Source of the DNA: Caenorhabditis elegans
Lineage: Eukaryota; Nematoda; Chromadorea; Rhabditida; Rhabditidae
Length of the DNA stretch: 64,000 nt
Reading direction: 5' to 3'
Assembly: GCF_000002985.6 (NCBI RefSeq)
Contig: NC_003279.8
Location: forward strand, 10,106,001 to 10,170,000
Shown here: piece after piece, positions 1-12,141 of the stretch
Layout: each line of letters begins with the position of its first letter
Position numbering within the stretch: the first letter of the stretch is position 1
Made by a program: the position numbers and the translations under genes
Notes under the pieces: model-generated
Database searches by the model: none
The model's input: only the letters and a program-made list of their open reading frames with translations
What the model was told of the DNA's origin: nothing

Positions 1-1804
1 AGTTAACGAAAATATGCCAATTTTAATGAGAGCATATAACAATATTTTCAGAAACGACCGGATTAATGTTCGAAAATTATTTGAAAAGCTCAATTTTTCG
101 AAAACAATGGACAATTTTCGCTTTAGGATATGAAAAATACATCGAAAAACGGAGCACGCTTAAAAGAAATCCTAATTTTTATCGAGGAACAGTGAAAAAT
201 GAAAACTATTGAAAATGAAAAGAAAATAAAAAGAAAAAAACTGAAAAATTGAAAAAGAACGACAAAATATTCAAAAGTGTGCGGAGTTCTCCATGGGGCG
301 CAACTGCAGTGGCCACACGGAAACGAAGATTTATGGAAACCAAAACGTCGAAATTTCAAGTTTTACATTAATAAAAATCGCACAGCCAGAAATAAAAAAG
401 AGCCAATGGTCATAGTAATTGTGACGTATGAAAGCAAGTATACTGAACAATAAAAATGATTGACATGAACAAGGAGATTTAAAAAACGAGATTTCCGAAG
501 TGGATAAATAAAAATGCAATAAAAATGTAGAAAAATTGTTCAAAATTAAAATCTCTAGAGAATTCTTTATTCTTCTTTTGGCTACCACCCTCACAAACAA
601 ATTTTCTCAGCCTTTCAGTTTTTGTCGACGCTAAATGGATAAGTGATAGAAAAAGTCTGAAAAAAAACGAGGAAATGTTCGACGTTTTTCGACGCAGTTG
701 TTTTCTTTGGTTTTTGTGTGGTATTTCAGCAGATGGCTGACACACTTAAGAGAAATAGATGAGAAGAGCTTCTTCTTGAAAAAGAAGAAGGCAACTTATT
801 ACGCATTCCATGCACAAACTATCACACATTCATCATTCGGAAATTGCGTATTGATATTTCATTATTACACATTATTAGGCAATCCAATAATCTAATTATA
901 GACCCGATTAAAAATGCAAACTTTGAGAAAGTAGTGTAATTTTTTCTAACGATTTTCCTTATAATATGGCTCAATTCCCGTCATAATTCAAAATTTGGAG
1001 ACGTATGACGCAAAAATACGGTCTGGACACGATCGAAATATTTTCAATGGAGAGCTGCGAAAACAATATGCACCTTTGAAGAGTACAGTAGCCTCGAAGC
1101 CTTGTCCGTATTTTTCTCATTTTTGAACCTTCATTCATTGTTGAACTAAAAAATGCATCTAAAAATGTGTTGAAAACAAAAAATAAATTCGAAGAACATT
1201 GCACAACATCGAGAATTACAAGATACAGTACTCATTCATAAAAATCGTCGGTCGCTTCGAGACCAGGTACCGTATTCTTGTGTAATTAATAAACTTATTT
1301 ACATGATCAGTCCTCACAAACCTATTTCTGTAACTAAACGAAAAATAAAAAGTAAAAGATTCATTATTTCAACTTGATAAAACACAGAAACAAGAAAAAA
1401 TATATTTAATGCATTGATAAGAAGATAAAATTTATGAGAAAAATTAAAAAGTAGAAGTTAGGCTCAAGACTCACATTCACATGGGTTTATCGTTCCTGTC
1501 ACCAGGCATCCGAGTTATTCGTTGGTAGAGCTTATGATGAACTCTTTGGTTCAAAGATTTCATGATATACCTCCACTCTAACTCATGGACGTTGCTGGCA
1601 GGGAACGAGAAATTGGTGGATGGAAATTGAGAGTTTACAAAAAAGTTACAAGACTCAAATTTTGAATGAGGGAAAAGGAAGAGAAGCAATAGAGATTTTT
1701 TTGAGTTTTTGGATTTTTTAATTTTTTTTGTTAGGTTTTTTGTTTGAAGAATTGTTATAATTTTTGAAACTCCTGCACCGTACACCTTCTTGCTGCTCCA
1801 GCAA
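1..1804. other. Intergenic stretch, no gene supported
   Basis: AT-rich sequence. The short open frames are low-complexity Phe/Ser/Lys strings that do not join through splice sites. It holds one interrupted inverted repeat (1011-1280, listed separately). The last few hundred bases are the 3' flank of the minus-strand gene that ends at 1805. Confidence 0.5.
1011..1280. repeat. Interrupted inverted repeat
   Basis: The left arm at 1011-1032 (CAAAAATACGGTCTGGACAC) is matched in reverse complement by 1255-1280, with a second weaker match inside around the GTACAGTA motifs at about 1080 and 1225. The combination of a 'cgagacc' arm, 'acggtat' and 'tacagta' recurs at several places in this window (for example 63.0-63.2 kb), so this looks like a dispersed non-autonomous repeat. 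Confidence 0.5.
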
Positions 1805-2748
1805 TCAAATCTTCATTTTTCCAAGCATATCGTTTACGGTGTCATCTTCAGTTTGTTTCTTTTTGGCGATTGAATGGAGAAATCCTTTTTGGGTGAGCAT
1901 CTCATCTTTCAATTCTTGCAGAAGTTTGCATTCCTGAAAATTAATTTTATTAAATTAATTTTTTAAAAAGTGCAGTTTCAGGGGAGACGCATTTGTTTAA
2001 AAAGGAGGTTTTTTGTTTGTGCGCCTTTAAGATTACTGTAGAGAATTTGCGTATAGATCCCAATGTTTTTTGTTCTACAATAGTCTTAAAGGTGCGTGCA
2101 CAAAATCGTTTCTAATAAATGTTTGGCACAGAAAAATGTTAACAGTAGCGTGCTCACCTCCATGTAATTGATCAGTTTCGTATTAATCGATTTTCTTGAT
2201 TCGTAGAAATTGTTCTCCAAAGTATCCAGTTTCAATGTCATTTTGAACAACTCTTTCAATGCTGGCTGCTGCTCTGGAAGTGTTGTTTCCATCATCATTC
2301 TTCTCAATGAGAAATTTTCATTTTGATAGAACTTGATTTCCATCTCCATCTTCTTCATCTCTTTTTCTACTTCCTGGAGTTGCAACCTATGCTTGTTTTC
2401 TGCTCTCAGACAAATCGTTTCTTTGTGAATTGATTCAGCCTTTCGTCCTTCCAGTTCAGTCTCTAGCCAACTGATGTTAACAATGAGTTCTTCAATTGTT
2501 TCATCTCCTGGAGTCAACAAGTTCTCTGATTCTTTTTCCATTTCATTGATCTTCTTGATCAGGCTCAACTTTTCTGCATCGTCGTTTGATTGAACTCCCA
2601 TTGTTTTTCTCAATGATGCAACTTCTTTCGTGAGATTGTCTCGAGCAATCCTCGCATTATACGTCTCGCTCTTCAAGATTGCTTTCTTACTGTTTCCAGA
2701 TTTCATTCCTGAGATAGCCTCAACTCTATCGGATCCGTTTGAACTCAT
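1805..2748 (-). CDS. Coiled-coil protein, function unknown (239 aa)
   Basis: I do not recognise this family. Two exons, 2158-2748 and 1805-1933, join in phase 0 (donor GTGAGC, acceptor TTTTCAG) to give 239 residues. A TTTTTTTCAG acceptor lies about 27 nt upstream of the ATG, which fits either trans-splicing to a leader or an unseen 5' exon. The protein is rich in Glu, Lys and Leu, with heptad-like spacing over most of its length (about residues 35-235), few aromatics, no signal peptide and no membrane segment, so it should be a soluble, mostly helical protein. The gene stands divergently to another coiled-coil gene of nearly the same size (5005-5851) that also has two exons and a phase-0 intron near the C-terminus, so the two may be old paralogues. 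Confidence 0.7.
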
Positions 2749-5004
2749 TTTTGGAGCTTTGAGCCTTGAGATTCCTGAAAAAAAAGTAAAAATTATTTAG
2801 TTTTAAAAAATTGAGTTTTTAAAAGAAATAAGAGAGAGAGAGAGAGAGAGACAAAGAATAGTTGGAAATAAAATCAATTCTCAGCCAAACAGACGTAATG
2901 CAGGTGTATCGTCTGATGGTTCTTAACATTTTGTCGTGGTCTACATTGTCACACTACAGACACCTGGACCATAAAATAATGAACAGGTGTGAGTGTACAT
3001 ATTTTGATGTATCCAAAATATTGATTAGTGCCTAGTGGGAAATCAAAATTATTTCGGCGTTTAATTATCTTATCTTTCAAAAAGTCTTATCATATCTGAA
3101 ATAGAACTACTGAGGAACTTGGAAGATGTTTCCTCTTAGGAGATCTTATAGGTTTAAAATATTTGCCTTCAAAAACAAGAGCGACGGTTAAGTAACGTGT
3201 TAGAACAAACATAAACTAAAATCAGAATAAATCAGAAAATTCTCAGAAATGTTACAGATGCTAATAATCATGTACTAGAAGTGGTACAATACACAACCAT
3301 TAACAACTCAACTGTATGATACATGTGTTAATGTATTATGCTCGAGCTCTAACAAGATGGTGTGCACGGGAAGAGTTCTGACATTTGACCTGAGTTTTCC
3401 TACAAAAAAGCGCTCAAGACCACATCGTACAGATGGGAAATTGGTCAATGCTGAGGAACCAAAGAAAACTACAAACCGAATTGTAAATCGATCGATTGTT
3501 CATAAAATACGTTCCAAGTCGTGTGGAGAGTTTCTTGGAGAAAACCTGCATAAAACTCAATTTTAAAAAGTGTTAATAAAGAAGTGAGACCCAGAGTTTG
3601 TGCTGAGAAAATCTTATATAAAACATTTGAAAACCCCTATCGATATTGAATATTTCTGATTGGATTGAACAATTTATAAATGCAAAACAATTTTCAGTAC
3701 ATTTTCAGAAGTTACTCAAAGGTGGTGTGCTATTGAAATCAGTTTAAAAAAATTACATTTTAGAAAATTTACACGAATATAACCTAAATATAGTCCATTT
3801 AATAAAAAAACAATAAATGAGATATTCGAAGACTACACGTAAAATAGCAAAAGAAGACAACTGCCACATATGTTCTAGACTTACGTCTAAAATTGATTTC
3901 AGAGACTGACCTCGATCTTCCTGGAAGATAACAGGTGCACACAGAGAATGAGCACACCATTGTTCACAACAAGAAGATACAGTAAAAGAGATATATAGAG
4001 CCCAGCCTTTTCCCAGTTTTCGGTGAAGAGCATAAGAAAAGGTAGTGCGAAATTACAGACACGTAAAGGGGTAAAGAGACTGAAAGAAAGAAAACTGACA
4101 TTGACAGTGAACTTAATAGTGTTCTTGTGGGGAAACCAAATCTCATCTGACCCAAATCTACAAGATTTATTAAATATATTGAGCAGGTTCGAAACTCCAA
4201 ATCATCAAATTTTCGGAAGTTTCTAGTCCTTATGGCTGAGAATTTAAATTTATATTCAGGTTCTTTTCCATACAGTTACTTATTTAAATGACGTAAAAGA
4301 TTTCCAATTTATCTAAAACGATTATTACTGGCTTGCCTAAAAAGGCAACTCTCTATTATTGCCATACAGCAAGTTAGAAATATTTAAAAAGACAATGGTA
4401 CTTATTTTATTAATCTCAAAAATTGGCCAATTTTGGCAGATCATTGGTCTTATCAAAAAACTATAAACCTACAAAACATGTATTCCGCATCTATCTATTG
4501 TTTGAAAACACTATAGTTTGAATGAGCGGGATATGAGCTATCAAAATAGAATAGAATAGATCTGCAAAACTAATTAGTAAAAAGTATAAATAATCGTTCA
4601 AATATGGGCATTCTCTCGGTAGAATTTTGATTTGAACTTATTAGAAAAAAAACAATTGAACTCCCGCAACAATTAAATTTCCAAAAACAACTCTGACTGG
4701 TATCGATTGAATTTACTTGATTCTTTCCTAATTGTCGCACCCATCGATAGATTAATCTGGAAGAACGCTAGGTCAACTACTGGAAGAACGCTAGGTCAAC
4801 TACTGGAAGAACACATCTGTTTGCCACGTCATCATCATCAATTCTTCTATTTGCAGAACAACAATCCATTCATTCATTCATGTTGAGTTCGGCTTGGAAC
4901 AACCTTTTTTACTTTTTATTGTATTTTTGTTTTTCTTTTTCTGAGATCCTTTCCCAATTACACCCATTGTTTTTTTTTCAGATTCATTGCCATCAATTAA
5001 AAAA
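2749..5004. other. Intergenic region between divergent coiled-coil genes
   Basis: About 2.2 kb without a gene I can support. It contains a GA microsatellite (about 2831-2850) and a 23-bp tandem repeat of about 2.5 copies at 4757-4814 (core GGAAGAACGCTAGGTCAACT). A 69-codon open frame at 3357-3566 starts with ATG, but it has no splice partners or recognisable domain. The T-rich run ending in TTTTTTTTCAG at 4980 is the acceptor for the gene at 5005. Confidence 0.45.
4757..4814. repeat. Short 23-bp tandem repeat, about 2.5 copies
   Basis: The segment starting CTGGAAGAACGCTAGG is repeated at 4757, 4780 and 4803, the first two copies being essentially identical. It lies about 190 bp upstream of the start codon at 5005. 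Confidence 0.8.
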
Positions 5005-5851
5005 ATGGTTGTCAAAAGAATTGATAATTCCGATTCAATTTTTTTCCTGGAGAGTCCTGAAAGAGATATCCGCATTGAAAAGTATTTCAGTGATAAATGC
5101 TCAAAGTTGAAGAAAAGAAATGAGGATATGAATGAAGAAATTAAATGGAGAAAAACGAGAATTTCTGATTATGGAGAGCATTTGAATATGAGTTTGGATG
5201 AGTTGAAAGATAAATTCAAGGCTGTGACACGGAAAAGAGATACGATTCGATTTACGGAACATTTGAAGAAAAAACAAGAAAAATTGTATAAAGATTTGGA
5301 AAGTATTAAAGAAGATTCCAAAAATAATACGATTCATGGAAATGTTCTTCGGTTTAGAAGAGAATATGAAAATGAAGATTCGAAAAGAAAACTTGATGAA
5401 ATGAAGAATACATTGGATCAATTGAAATCTGAAAATAAAGCATGGAAGATTCTGTCGGAGGATGTTCAATGTGAATCTGATCTATGGAATTTAGTTACAG
5501 AGAAACGAAAATCTAGTTGGTTAACTGAAAAGAAAATCAACGAATACATGAGTAACATGCAGAAAAATCTTAGCTCTGCTGTCAATGTAAGTTCAAAATT
5601 ATTTTTTGCTAGGTAGTCCTCCGCCTCTCGCCCTAAAAATGCCTTCTAGGAGGCCAGGGTTTCATATCTGTATTTTAAAATTTCAGGAATTCAACACACT
5701 CCGTGGTCAAATCAGAAATGAGCTGAATCCTGAAGATAATGATGAAGAAGAAGCAAAGATTCGAAAACAAAATATGATGAAAAAACAGATGGAAAGGAAA
5801 TTGGAAAAACTGAAAATTGATAATGCTGATCTACTGAAATCTAATTGTTGA
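5005..5851 (+). CDS. Coiled-coil protein, function unknown (248 aa)
   Basis: The family is not recognised. Exons 5005-5586 and 5687-5851 join in phase 0 to give 248 residues. The ATG follows a strong acceptor (T8CAG at 4980) by 24 nt, which is why this start is preferred over in-frame TTG further up. The sequence is highly charged (many Lys, Glu, Asp, Arg) with heptad-like Leu/Met/Ile spacing from about residue 30 to the end, and an acidic patch NPEDNDEEEAK just after the exon junction. There is no signal peptide or membrane segment. It is divergent from the coiled-coil gene at 1805-2748, which shares its size and intron placement, but residue-level similarity is weak by eye. A structural or cytoskeletal role is possible but not shown. 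Confidence 0.7.
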
Positions 5852-6181
5852 ATTCTTTGGTTTTTTCAATTACCTGTTGTTGTATAAAATGTTTATAAAA
5901 TAAATGATTCAACTTTAATATTATTAAAATAAAAGGATTAGAGAAGTAAGGCAAGATGTTTGGTGTAGAAGCATACGCCCGCCCGCCTCACACCCATTAA
6001 ACGCCTTTAAAATAGCAAGTAACCATATTTCTACGTACATTTATACGCTAGATTTTTTTGTAAAGAAAACATAAAAACTGGAACAACTTGTAGATTTTAT
6101 TCGGATTCTGAATCAGTTGAGCTTGTTTCATAACAATAGGAGACAGTGAAGAAAGAAGGATTTTGTAGAAATTCGTTGAAT

Positions 6182-8198
6182 CTATCGATTCGACTTGTTT
6201 CTATGACTTCCAACAGATTTCTTTGAAGAACTGTTTGACAATGCACGTGATTTTTGCTCTTTCTTTGACGATTTCTTTGAAGATTTCTTTGATGATGGGG
6301 CCTTCGAATGTTTTGAAGAATGTTTCGATGACGTTTTTGTGACTTCGCGTTGCTGAATTCCAGATCTTGATGACTGAAAATATGACATATAGATATCGAG
6401 GAGTCGAACATTTTAATTAAACCTTGATTGATTTTTTCGATGCCTTTTTCTCCAAGTTTTTCTCCGACTTTCTCTCCGAAGGAGTTTTCGTAGACTTCTG
6501 TGGAGTTACAGAATATGCCTTAGGAGCAGAAACTGGATCCGCTAAGTAAACGGATCTTGCATTATTTCCCGAAGTCTTCGACGCTTCTCCATATGTCGAT
6601 TTCCCAGTTTCAATGTAGATTGATCGAGGCTCTTGTGTTGGTGTTCTCATGGTGTCAACGGGTGGCGTTGTTGTGGATGAAACTTTAGGTGTCTGAAAAA
6701 TGTGGGTTTTATAGTTCCCTGAAGAACTCTATGGGAATGTGCGTGTAAATACTAACTGTAACGCAGAAAATAGGTGGTAGGCAGGCACGTACACCTGAAA
6801 CCATGCATGCCTTCCACGGAAACTCAGCAATCACAATAGTCTCACCTTTGCCGACCCATCCTTCAATTTGTTCTCCTTTGGCGCTCTCAATGATTTTTGA
6901 GAAGCAGAGCGTCTGACATTTTGAGCATAACGTGCTTCACTCGAACATTGACCCTTTTGACAACCTTTCTCATTGCACTGGAAACGGTCTGAATTTGCAT
7001 TTGGAGACTGAAATAATCTGATTCAATTGAAACTTTATTACTAGAATTTGGCTTACCACCAATAGCTTAGGCTCCATTCTCTTGAGTGCATCTGCTCTCA
7101 ATTTGCTCATTCCACGACTTGAGTCAATTTTCTGCGATGTTACACTTGAACGAGAGCTTTTTGGTTCACTGTCTTTCAGGATTCGGCTACTTTTTGCTGT
7201 TTCCAAATTCTCATCAGTCGATCTTTTGCTTCTCTTACTCATCTTACTTGACTTCTTACTCGGCACTTCTTCATTCTTTTTGACTTTCTTGTCTTTCGAG
7301 CTTTCACGTTTTGATCCTCTTTTGCTCTCCTTCTTCTTCTCCAATTCTCTAACTTTCTCATCTGTTGATCTTTTCTTTCTATTGCTCTTCGAACTATTAA
7401 CCGGGGCTTCAGCTTCGCGATCATCCTCAGGATCAGAACGATTGTCTTGCTCAGCACTCTTCTTCTTTTCAGACTTTTGCTGCTTCTTGCTCTTTCTGGA
7501 ACTATCCTTCTTGCTTTGCTGCGATTTTTCTTTCATATCTTTTGATTTATCTCTTGAGCTAGAACGTCTTGATCCTTCTTCATTATTGTCTCTAACACTC
7601 TTCTTCTTTTTCAGTGACCGATCTCTATCATCATAATCAACTGGCGGAATGAAAAGTGGTTCAGAGTACTTATGACTTTTCTCTTGAGAACTACGACGAC
7701 TATTTTTATCTTTTGAAATCTTTCGTTTAGAATCATCTCTATTACTCTTCTCCAAATTCCTTTTAGATCCACTTTTCTTGATTCTTGAGCTGTCACTGTC
7801 CCTCTCTCGATCCCTTTTAATCGATTTTTTAGATCTTGCAATTCTCTTCGACCGTTCCTTTTTACGTCGTTCACTCTCACGCTTCTTTCTTTTACTTCTC
7901 TGACTTTTTCTGCTCTTTTCCTTTCTCAACTTCTTCTTCCGTCTCGAACTCGACTTCTTCCGTTGAGCACTTCGACGCTTGCTTCGTTGCGATCTTTTCG
8001 ACTTGTTCGATCTCGAGCTTTTTCTGCTGTTTCTTGAGTTGGATCGTTGCCCAGTTGTGCATCCCATTGATATCATTGCTCCAGCGACGGTAGCCGTGGC
8101 AGCAAGACACACTGAAAGAGTCATGTTATGTCAGACAACTACACGTTTAACTTACAGCAGTTTATTGCATTATGAATTTGCTCCGGATGCAAACTCAT
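6182..8198 (-). CDS. Lys/Ser/Arg-rich protein with a hydrophobic N-terminal segment (573 aa)
   Basis: Five exons (8156-8198, 7057-8111, 6846-7007, 6423-6692, 6182-6373) join in consistent phase to give 573 residues. The start is set by a 44-nt intron: the first exon encodes MSLHPEQIHNAINC, and after splicing the protein runs into a hydrophobic stretch (LCLAATATVAGAMISMGC, about residues 15-32) that could be a signal anchor. The in-frame ATG inside that intron is therefore probably not used. The remainder is extremely rich in Lys, Ser and Arg (runs such as KKSSKKSSKK), with a short less-biased insert carrying cysteines (CNEKGCQKGQC) in exon 3. No enzyme domain is visible. Proteins with a short hydrophobic head and a basic Ser-rich tail are common among nematode spermatogenesis genes; that link is inference. 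It is divergent from the kinase at 8792, about 590 bp apart. Confidence 0.75.
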
Positions 8199-8791
8199 GT
8201 TATTAAAATTTGAAATAAATTTTTTATTGAACAGGGAGGAGGGGGGGATAAATAATAAATCGCGTAAATTCTAGTTCACGAAGTTAAAAAATAATTTCAT
8301 AATTAAAAAAAACAACTTGATCCATATTGCAAGATTTCATATGTACAAAAATGCCTGCCTGCTTGCCTGGAAGGCGCGCTTAGTTCATCACAGTGTCGCC
8401 TTATTTATCACTAAAAGTTATCAATCGGCTCGTTCGCTTTTCAGGCAATTTGCGGATGCCTTAAAAGCATTTTGGTTTTGTACCTACGGATGTTCACAGC
8501 TTATAATATTTGTAGTATTTGTAGTTTTAGTAAAAATCATTAAGAAACCTTTGGGCAAATCATAAATAATGTCAGTCTAGAGTAACTACCTGTTTACTGT
8601 AGTCAAACTAAAGAAGTACGGTAGGAAAAGGTATGGAATTTTTAAAAATTGCTCGAATTCTGTATAGTAGGAAAACACTGAAAAATTCAACGTGAAATTT
8701 CTTTAAAAATAATACGTCAAAATAATCCGAAGAGAGAAAAAAGTTCAGATTTGAATTTATTTTGGATAATCGTTTGGAAATAATAAGAAAA

Positions 8792-10557
8792 ATGAACGAG
8801 GATGAAAATAAAGGAATTGTATTTCAAGTGAGTTTATTCTACCATAAAAAAGTTTCAGCTTTCACTGAAATTTTCAGATTGCATATGAACTTCCCTCTCA
8901 ACAGCGTGTAGGCATGCAAATGGCGAATCTAAGACTTCATGCGAGGGGAGTTTTCAGTAATGTGTACAGGTATTTGACTGTGAATCTGAGGCTATTTCAA
9001 TCGCTTATTTTCAGAGGAACAATTTTATCTCCCGGGACAGAACAGGAAATTGCAATAAAGAAGACTTGGCCAAGTAATGAGTTAAAATGTCTGAAAAAAT
9101 TTTTACCACAATCTATTTTTAGAAACTCCGTACCGAAACTTCGAGCTACTTTTCTTATCTGGATTACGCAGGAAACCGCATAAAAATATAGTTCAGATGC
9201 TGTTTGCATTCTCACGGAACACCACAAGTGGAGAGGGATTGGAGATGAAACACTCGGTTTGTAATTGAATTTTTTAACTAATTTCAAAATTTAGAAATTT
9301 AGTTTTGCGAGTCGTATGTCTTCGGGTTCATGCCGTACACATTGCAAAATATTCTGAAGAAGACCCGTCTCGCGGAAGTTGATATGAAACTTTACACGTG
9401 GCAGTTGTTTGAAGGGATACGGTACTTGCAAGCGGTAAGTTGCAATCGGTAAGGCGGGACGGGGCGCCTCCTATTCGCCTCTTCACCTGCCCTCGCCATA
9501 TCGGCAGTCTTTTGTGCAATTTTCCGTCTGCACAACAATCTTTTATAACTTTCTTTCCATTTCAGCATATGATAGTTCATCGTGACATCAAACCAGTCAA
9601 TATACTTGTTGATGTTGACAAAGGAACTCTGAAAATTGCCGATTTTGGAAGTGCGAAGGTTGTGCTACGTGGCAGTAGTTCGACATCGTATCAAGTGACA
9701 CGATTCTACAGACCGCCTGAGTTGCTTCTGGACGCTAAAGAATACTATTGGATGGTTGATGTTTGGAGTGCTGGATGTTGTGTTGGAGAAATGATGAAAG
9801 GGAAAGTCTTATTTCCTGGAGCGTCCATAAAAATTATGCTGAAACTAATTGTTCAAGCTATCGGACTTCCATCGGCCAGAGATCTGGACTACATGAAAGT
9901 TTCGAGTATGATTGACCAACAATCAGCTGTTAAAGTTATTGGATTGAAAGAGGTAAGCAAACATTTTTTAATTCTAGTTCCAAACCAATTATTTCAGGTT
10001 CTTGGAACTGAGAACCAAGAATGGGCTGACTTCCTCGGTGCAATACTTCGTTATCGTCCACGCGAGAGGCTTCATGGTCCAAAACTTCTTTCTCATCCAT
10101 TTTTCGATCTCATTTTCACGTGAGTTAATCCTAAGGTATCCATTGATTATTTTCATAATTTCAGGCCAAAATGCACACTTTCCAATGGGCTTCTCGTCTC
10201 ACAAGTGATCACTCTCGACGATTACAAAACTGCTCAGTTTGTTTGAAATTTCTGAATAATTGATTTAGAGTGTGTTTCAGGAAAAATGATAGTACTTCTG
10301 GTAAACAGTATGCTGCCGCAATTCTACGGCATGAGATCAGATTTTCGTTGAAAGCGCCAATTGTTCACCCTCCAGCTCCGCCTGCTCCACCAGTTGTGCC
10401 CAGTAAGGAATCAAAGGAGTCGAAGGAAACAAAAGAAGTCAAGGTTTCCAAAGAACCATCGAAACTTGAACTGACAAAGCTTCCGAGTGCGGAGAATCAA
10501 ACGAACGTCACATCCCCGACAGCTGTCATGTCGCTCAAAAGAACTTTGAATGTTTGA
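8792..10557 (+). CDS. GSK3-like serine/threonine kinase (436 aa)
   Basis: Nine exons (8792-8827, 8878-8969, 9015-9073, 9123-9256, 9303-9434, 9566-9952, 9998-10119, 10165-10236, 10281-10557) join in frame to give 436 residues. Visible kinase landmarks are the catalytic lysine in IAIKK (K58), the helix-C glutamate (E70), HRDIKPVN (156-163), DFGSAK (177-182), an activation-loop tyrosine (Y193) followed by RFYRPPEL, and DVWSAGC. The DFGSAK and S-Y-x-x-x-R-x-Y-R pattern is that of glycogen synthase kinase 3. Differences from canonical GSK3: the glycine loop is degenerate (ARGVFSNVY), and the position of GSK3-beta Arg96, which binds primed phosphate, appears to be Phe69. The C-terminal tail is Pro-rich then Lys/Glu/Ser-rich. 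An AATAAA lies at about 10776. C. elegans has several such divergent GSK3 relatives; I cannot say which one this is. Confidence 0.88.
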
Positions 10558-11166
10558 AGTATCAATTCATATGAACTCTTTTGAATTTTTTCGTTGGTTT
10601 TTGAAAAGAGCACAAAACTGTCACGATATACAATCGGAATGTTGTGTTACTATTGTTATGAATATTTAGCTATCTTGTTTTCAGAGCCGCTAAACCAATC
10701 TGAACCGAATTTAAATAGCTTGACTATGATCAAGTTCACAATGTGCAGTTTCAATAGAATTTTTGAGTTGCAAAGTAAATAAAACGACGCATCTCGAGAG
10801 GTTTTTTCTCTCTCAATTTGAAAAGTAAACGGAACTATTTTCAACTTGAACATTCCCTTTTCACGAGTGAATTTAATCAATCAATTATCTTCAAATAGAC
10901 TATTTAAGTGATACATACGATCTCTGAACTTTCTGAGATTTGCCCTTGAACACCGTTTCTTTCCTTCACTATATTTCCCTTTCGCTTCGAGACCCAGACT
11001 AGTAGACACAGTAATTTTCTCGTTTCTCTGTGTATCATGTTCCCTCGGTTTATCACTTTTGTGTTGTGTCAAGTGGTTATGAATCACTGGCATTCACCGT
11101 TTCTCCCATTCATTTTACAATAAATACATTTAAAAATTTTATTCATTTACATTTGCAGTGATTGAT
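10558..11166. other. Intergenic region
   Basis: It contains the 3' untranslated region of the kinase gene (poly-A signal near 10776) and then the 5' flank of the small secreted-protein gene at 11167. No further gene is seen. Confidence 0.5.
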
Positions 11167-12078
11167 ATGATTTCCTGTCGTTTCCTGATATTTCTGTCGT
11201 TGCTGGTTACTGTATTTTCATTGGAATGCTATACAGGATTCACTTATTTGAAAGCTCAATCAGTTGGTATGATTTTTTTTAAAATTTTTATTATGAAATT
11301 GAATTGGTGCTATTGAACAAAATCTGGGTTTCCCTAGTATTTCGAAGCAAATGAAGAAAACAGTGTTTTTTTGAGTATTGACTGAAAACTTCCACAGAAA
11401 ATAATAGAAAGTGAAGTGAGAAAGCTAAAAATTTATTGCTGAATTTAACTATTATCCGCTTGCAAAAAATTGAAATTTTTGGTGCAAAGTACGATAAGCT
11501 AAATACCGTACCCGGAAGCACTGGGGCAATTTATTTTTTTTTAAATATTTTGCTCATATTTAGCTTTTACGAGAAATACTTGTGTCAAAAACGGTTACCG
11601 TAAATTTGTGTTCAAAATAGGCCACACCTCACCCGAATGGACTGTCTAGTCGCTACTCAGCCAAATCAATCTAAACTCAATTCATTTCATGAGTCACTTC
11701 CAGGAACTTCAAAAGAAACATGTCCGTCACCAAATGATTACTGCTATAATATGACAGCTGACTTAACATCTCTGAATAATGTGAAAAAAGGTGGATGCTC
11801 ATCGACCAGGTGTATTGTGAGTAATCTTGTTCAATCACAAGTAACATCAAAAAACTTTCAGTTGGCTCGTAACAAATGCATGACCCAGTCGATTGGCGGA
11901 ACTCAAATTCAATTTTGTTGCTGTAATACTGGAGATTTATGTAACTCCAAATTGACAGTAAGTCTTTTTCAAGTCTTTTATATATCGACTCTCAAAAAAT
12001 TTCCATTTTCAGAACATGAGTTTCTTCGAGAAAACGAAGCAGAGAGCAAAGGACTTTTTGGATATGCTCAGAGGATGA
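11167..12078 (+). CDS. Secreted Ly6/uPAR-like cysteine-rich protein (copy A)
   Basis: Four exons (11167-11266, 11704-11816, 11862-11957, 12013-12078) join in phases 1, 0, 0. A signal peptide (ISCRFLIFLSLLVTVFS) is followed by ECYTG, then further cysteine pairs (ETCPSPNDYCY, KGGCSSTRC, NKCM) and the closing motif FCCCNTGDLCN. This cysteine order ending in CCxxDxCN is the three-finger Ly6/uPAR pattern common in nematode secreted or surface proteins. The short tail after the domain (SFFEKTKQRAKDFLDMLRG) is amphipathic rather than a clear GPI signal. Intron 1 (437 bp) is much longer than the others. A paralogue with the same exon sizes and phases lies in opposite orientation 63 bp beyond the stop. 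The ligand or partner is unknown. Confidence 0.83.
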
Positions 12079-12141
12079 ATGAAGAAAATCAATTTATTCG
12101 TGTTTGTGTCGTGTAAATAAAATGGGTTTCAAGGGTTGTTC

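Noticed and set aside
3357-3566. A 69-codon plus-strand frame beginning MVCTGRVLTFDLSF.
   Set aside because: No splice partner, domain or family resemblance. It lies in the interval between two divergent genes and may be chance.
6097-6411. A 104-codon minus-strand frame (MFDSSISICHIFSHQ...) overlapping the last exon of the Lys/Ser-rich gene.
   Set aside because: The splice phase from the previous exon (phase 0 at 6423) enters the other frame (SSRSGIQQREVTK...), which keeps the Lys/Ser composition of the rest of the protein.
7082-7636. A 184-codon plus-strand frame rich in Leu, Ser and Phe.
   Set aside because: It is the antisense shadow of the Lys/Ser/Arg-rich exon on the minus strand, where AAG and TCN codons read as CTT and NGA.
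8111-8124. ATG at 8122-8124 as the start of the Lys/Ser-rich protein (MTLSVCLAAT).
   Set aside because: It lies inside a 44-nt intron with good splice sites. Removing the intron joins an upstream exon (MSLHPEQIHNAINC) in frame and extends the hydrophobic segment.
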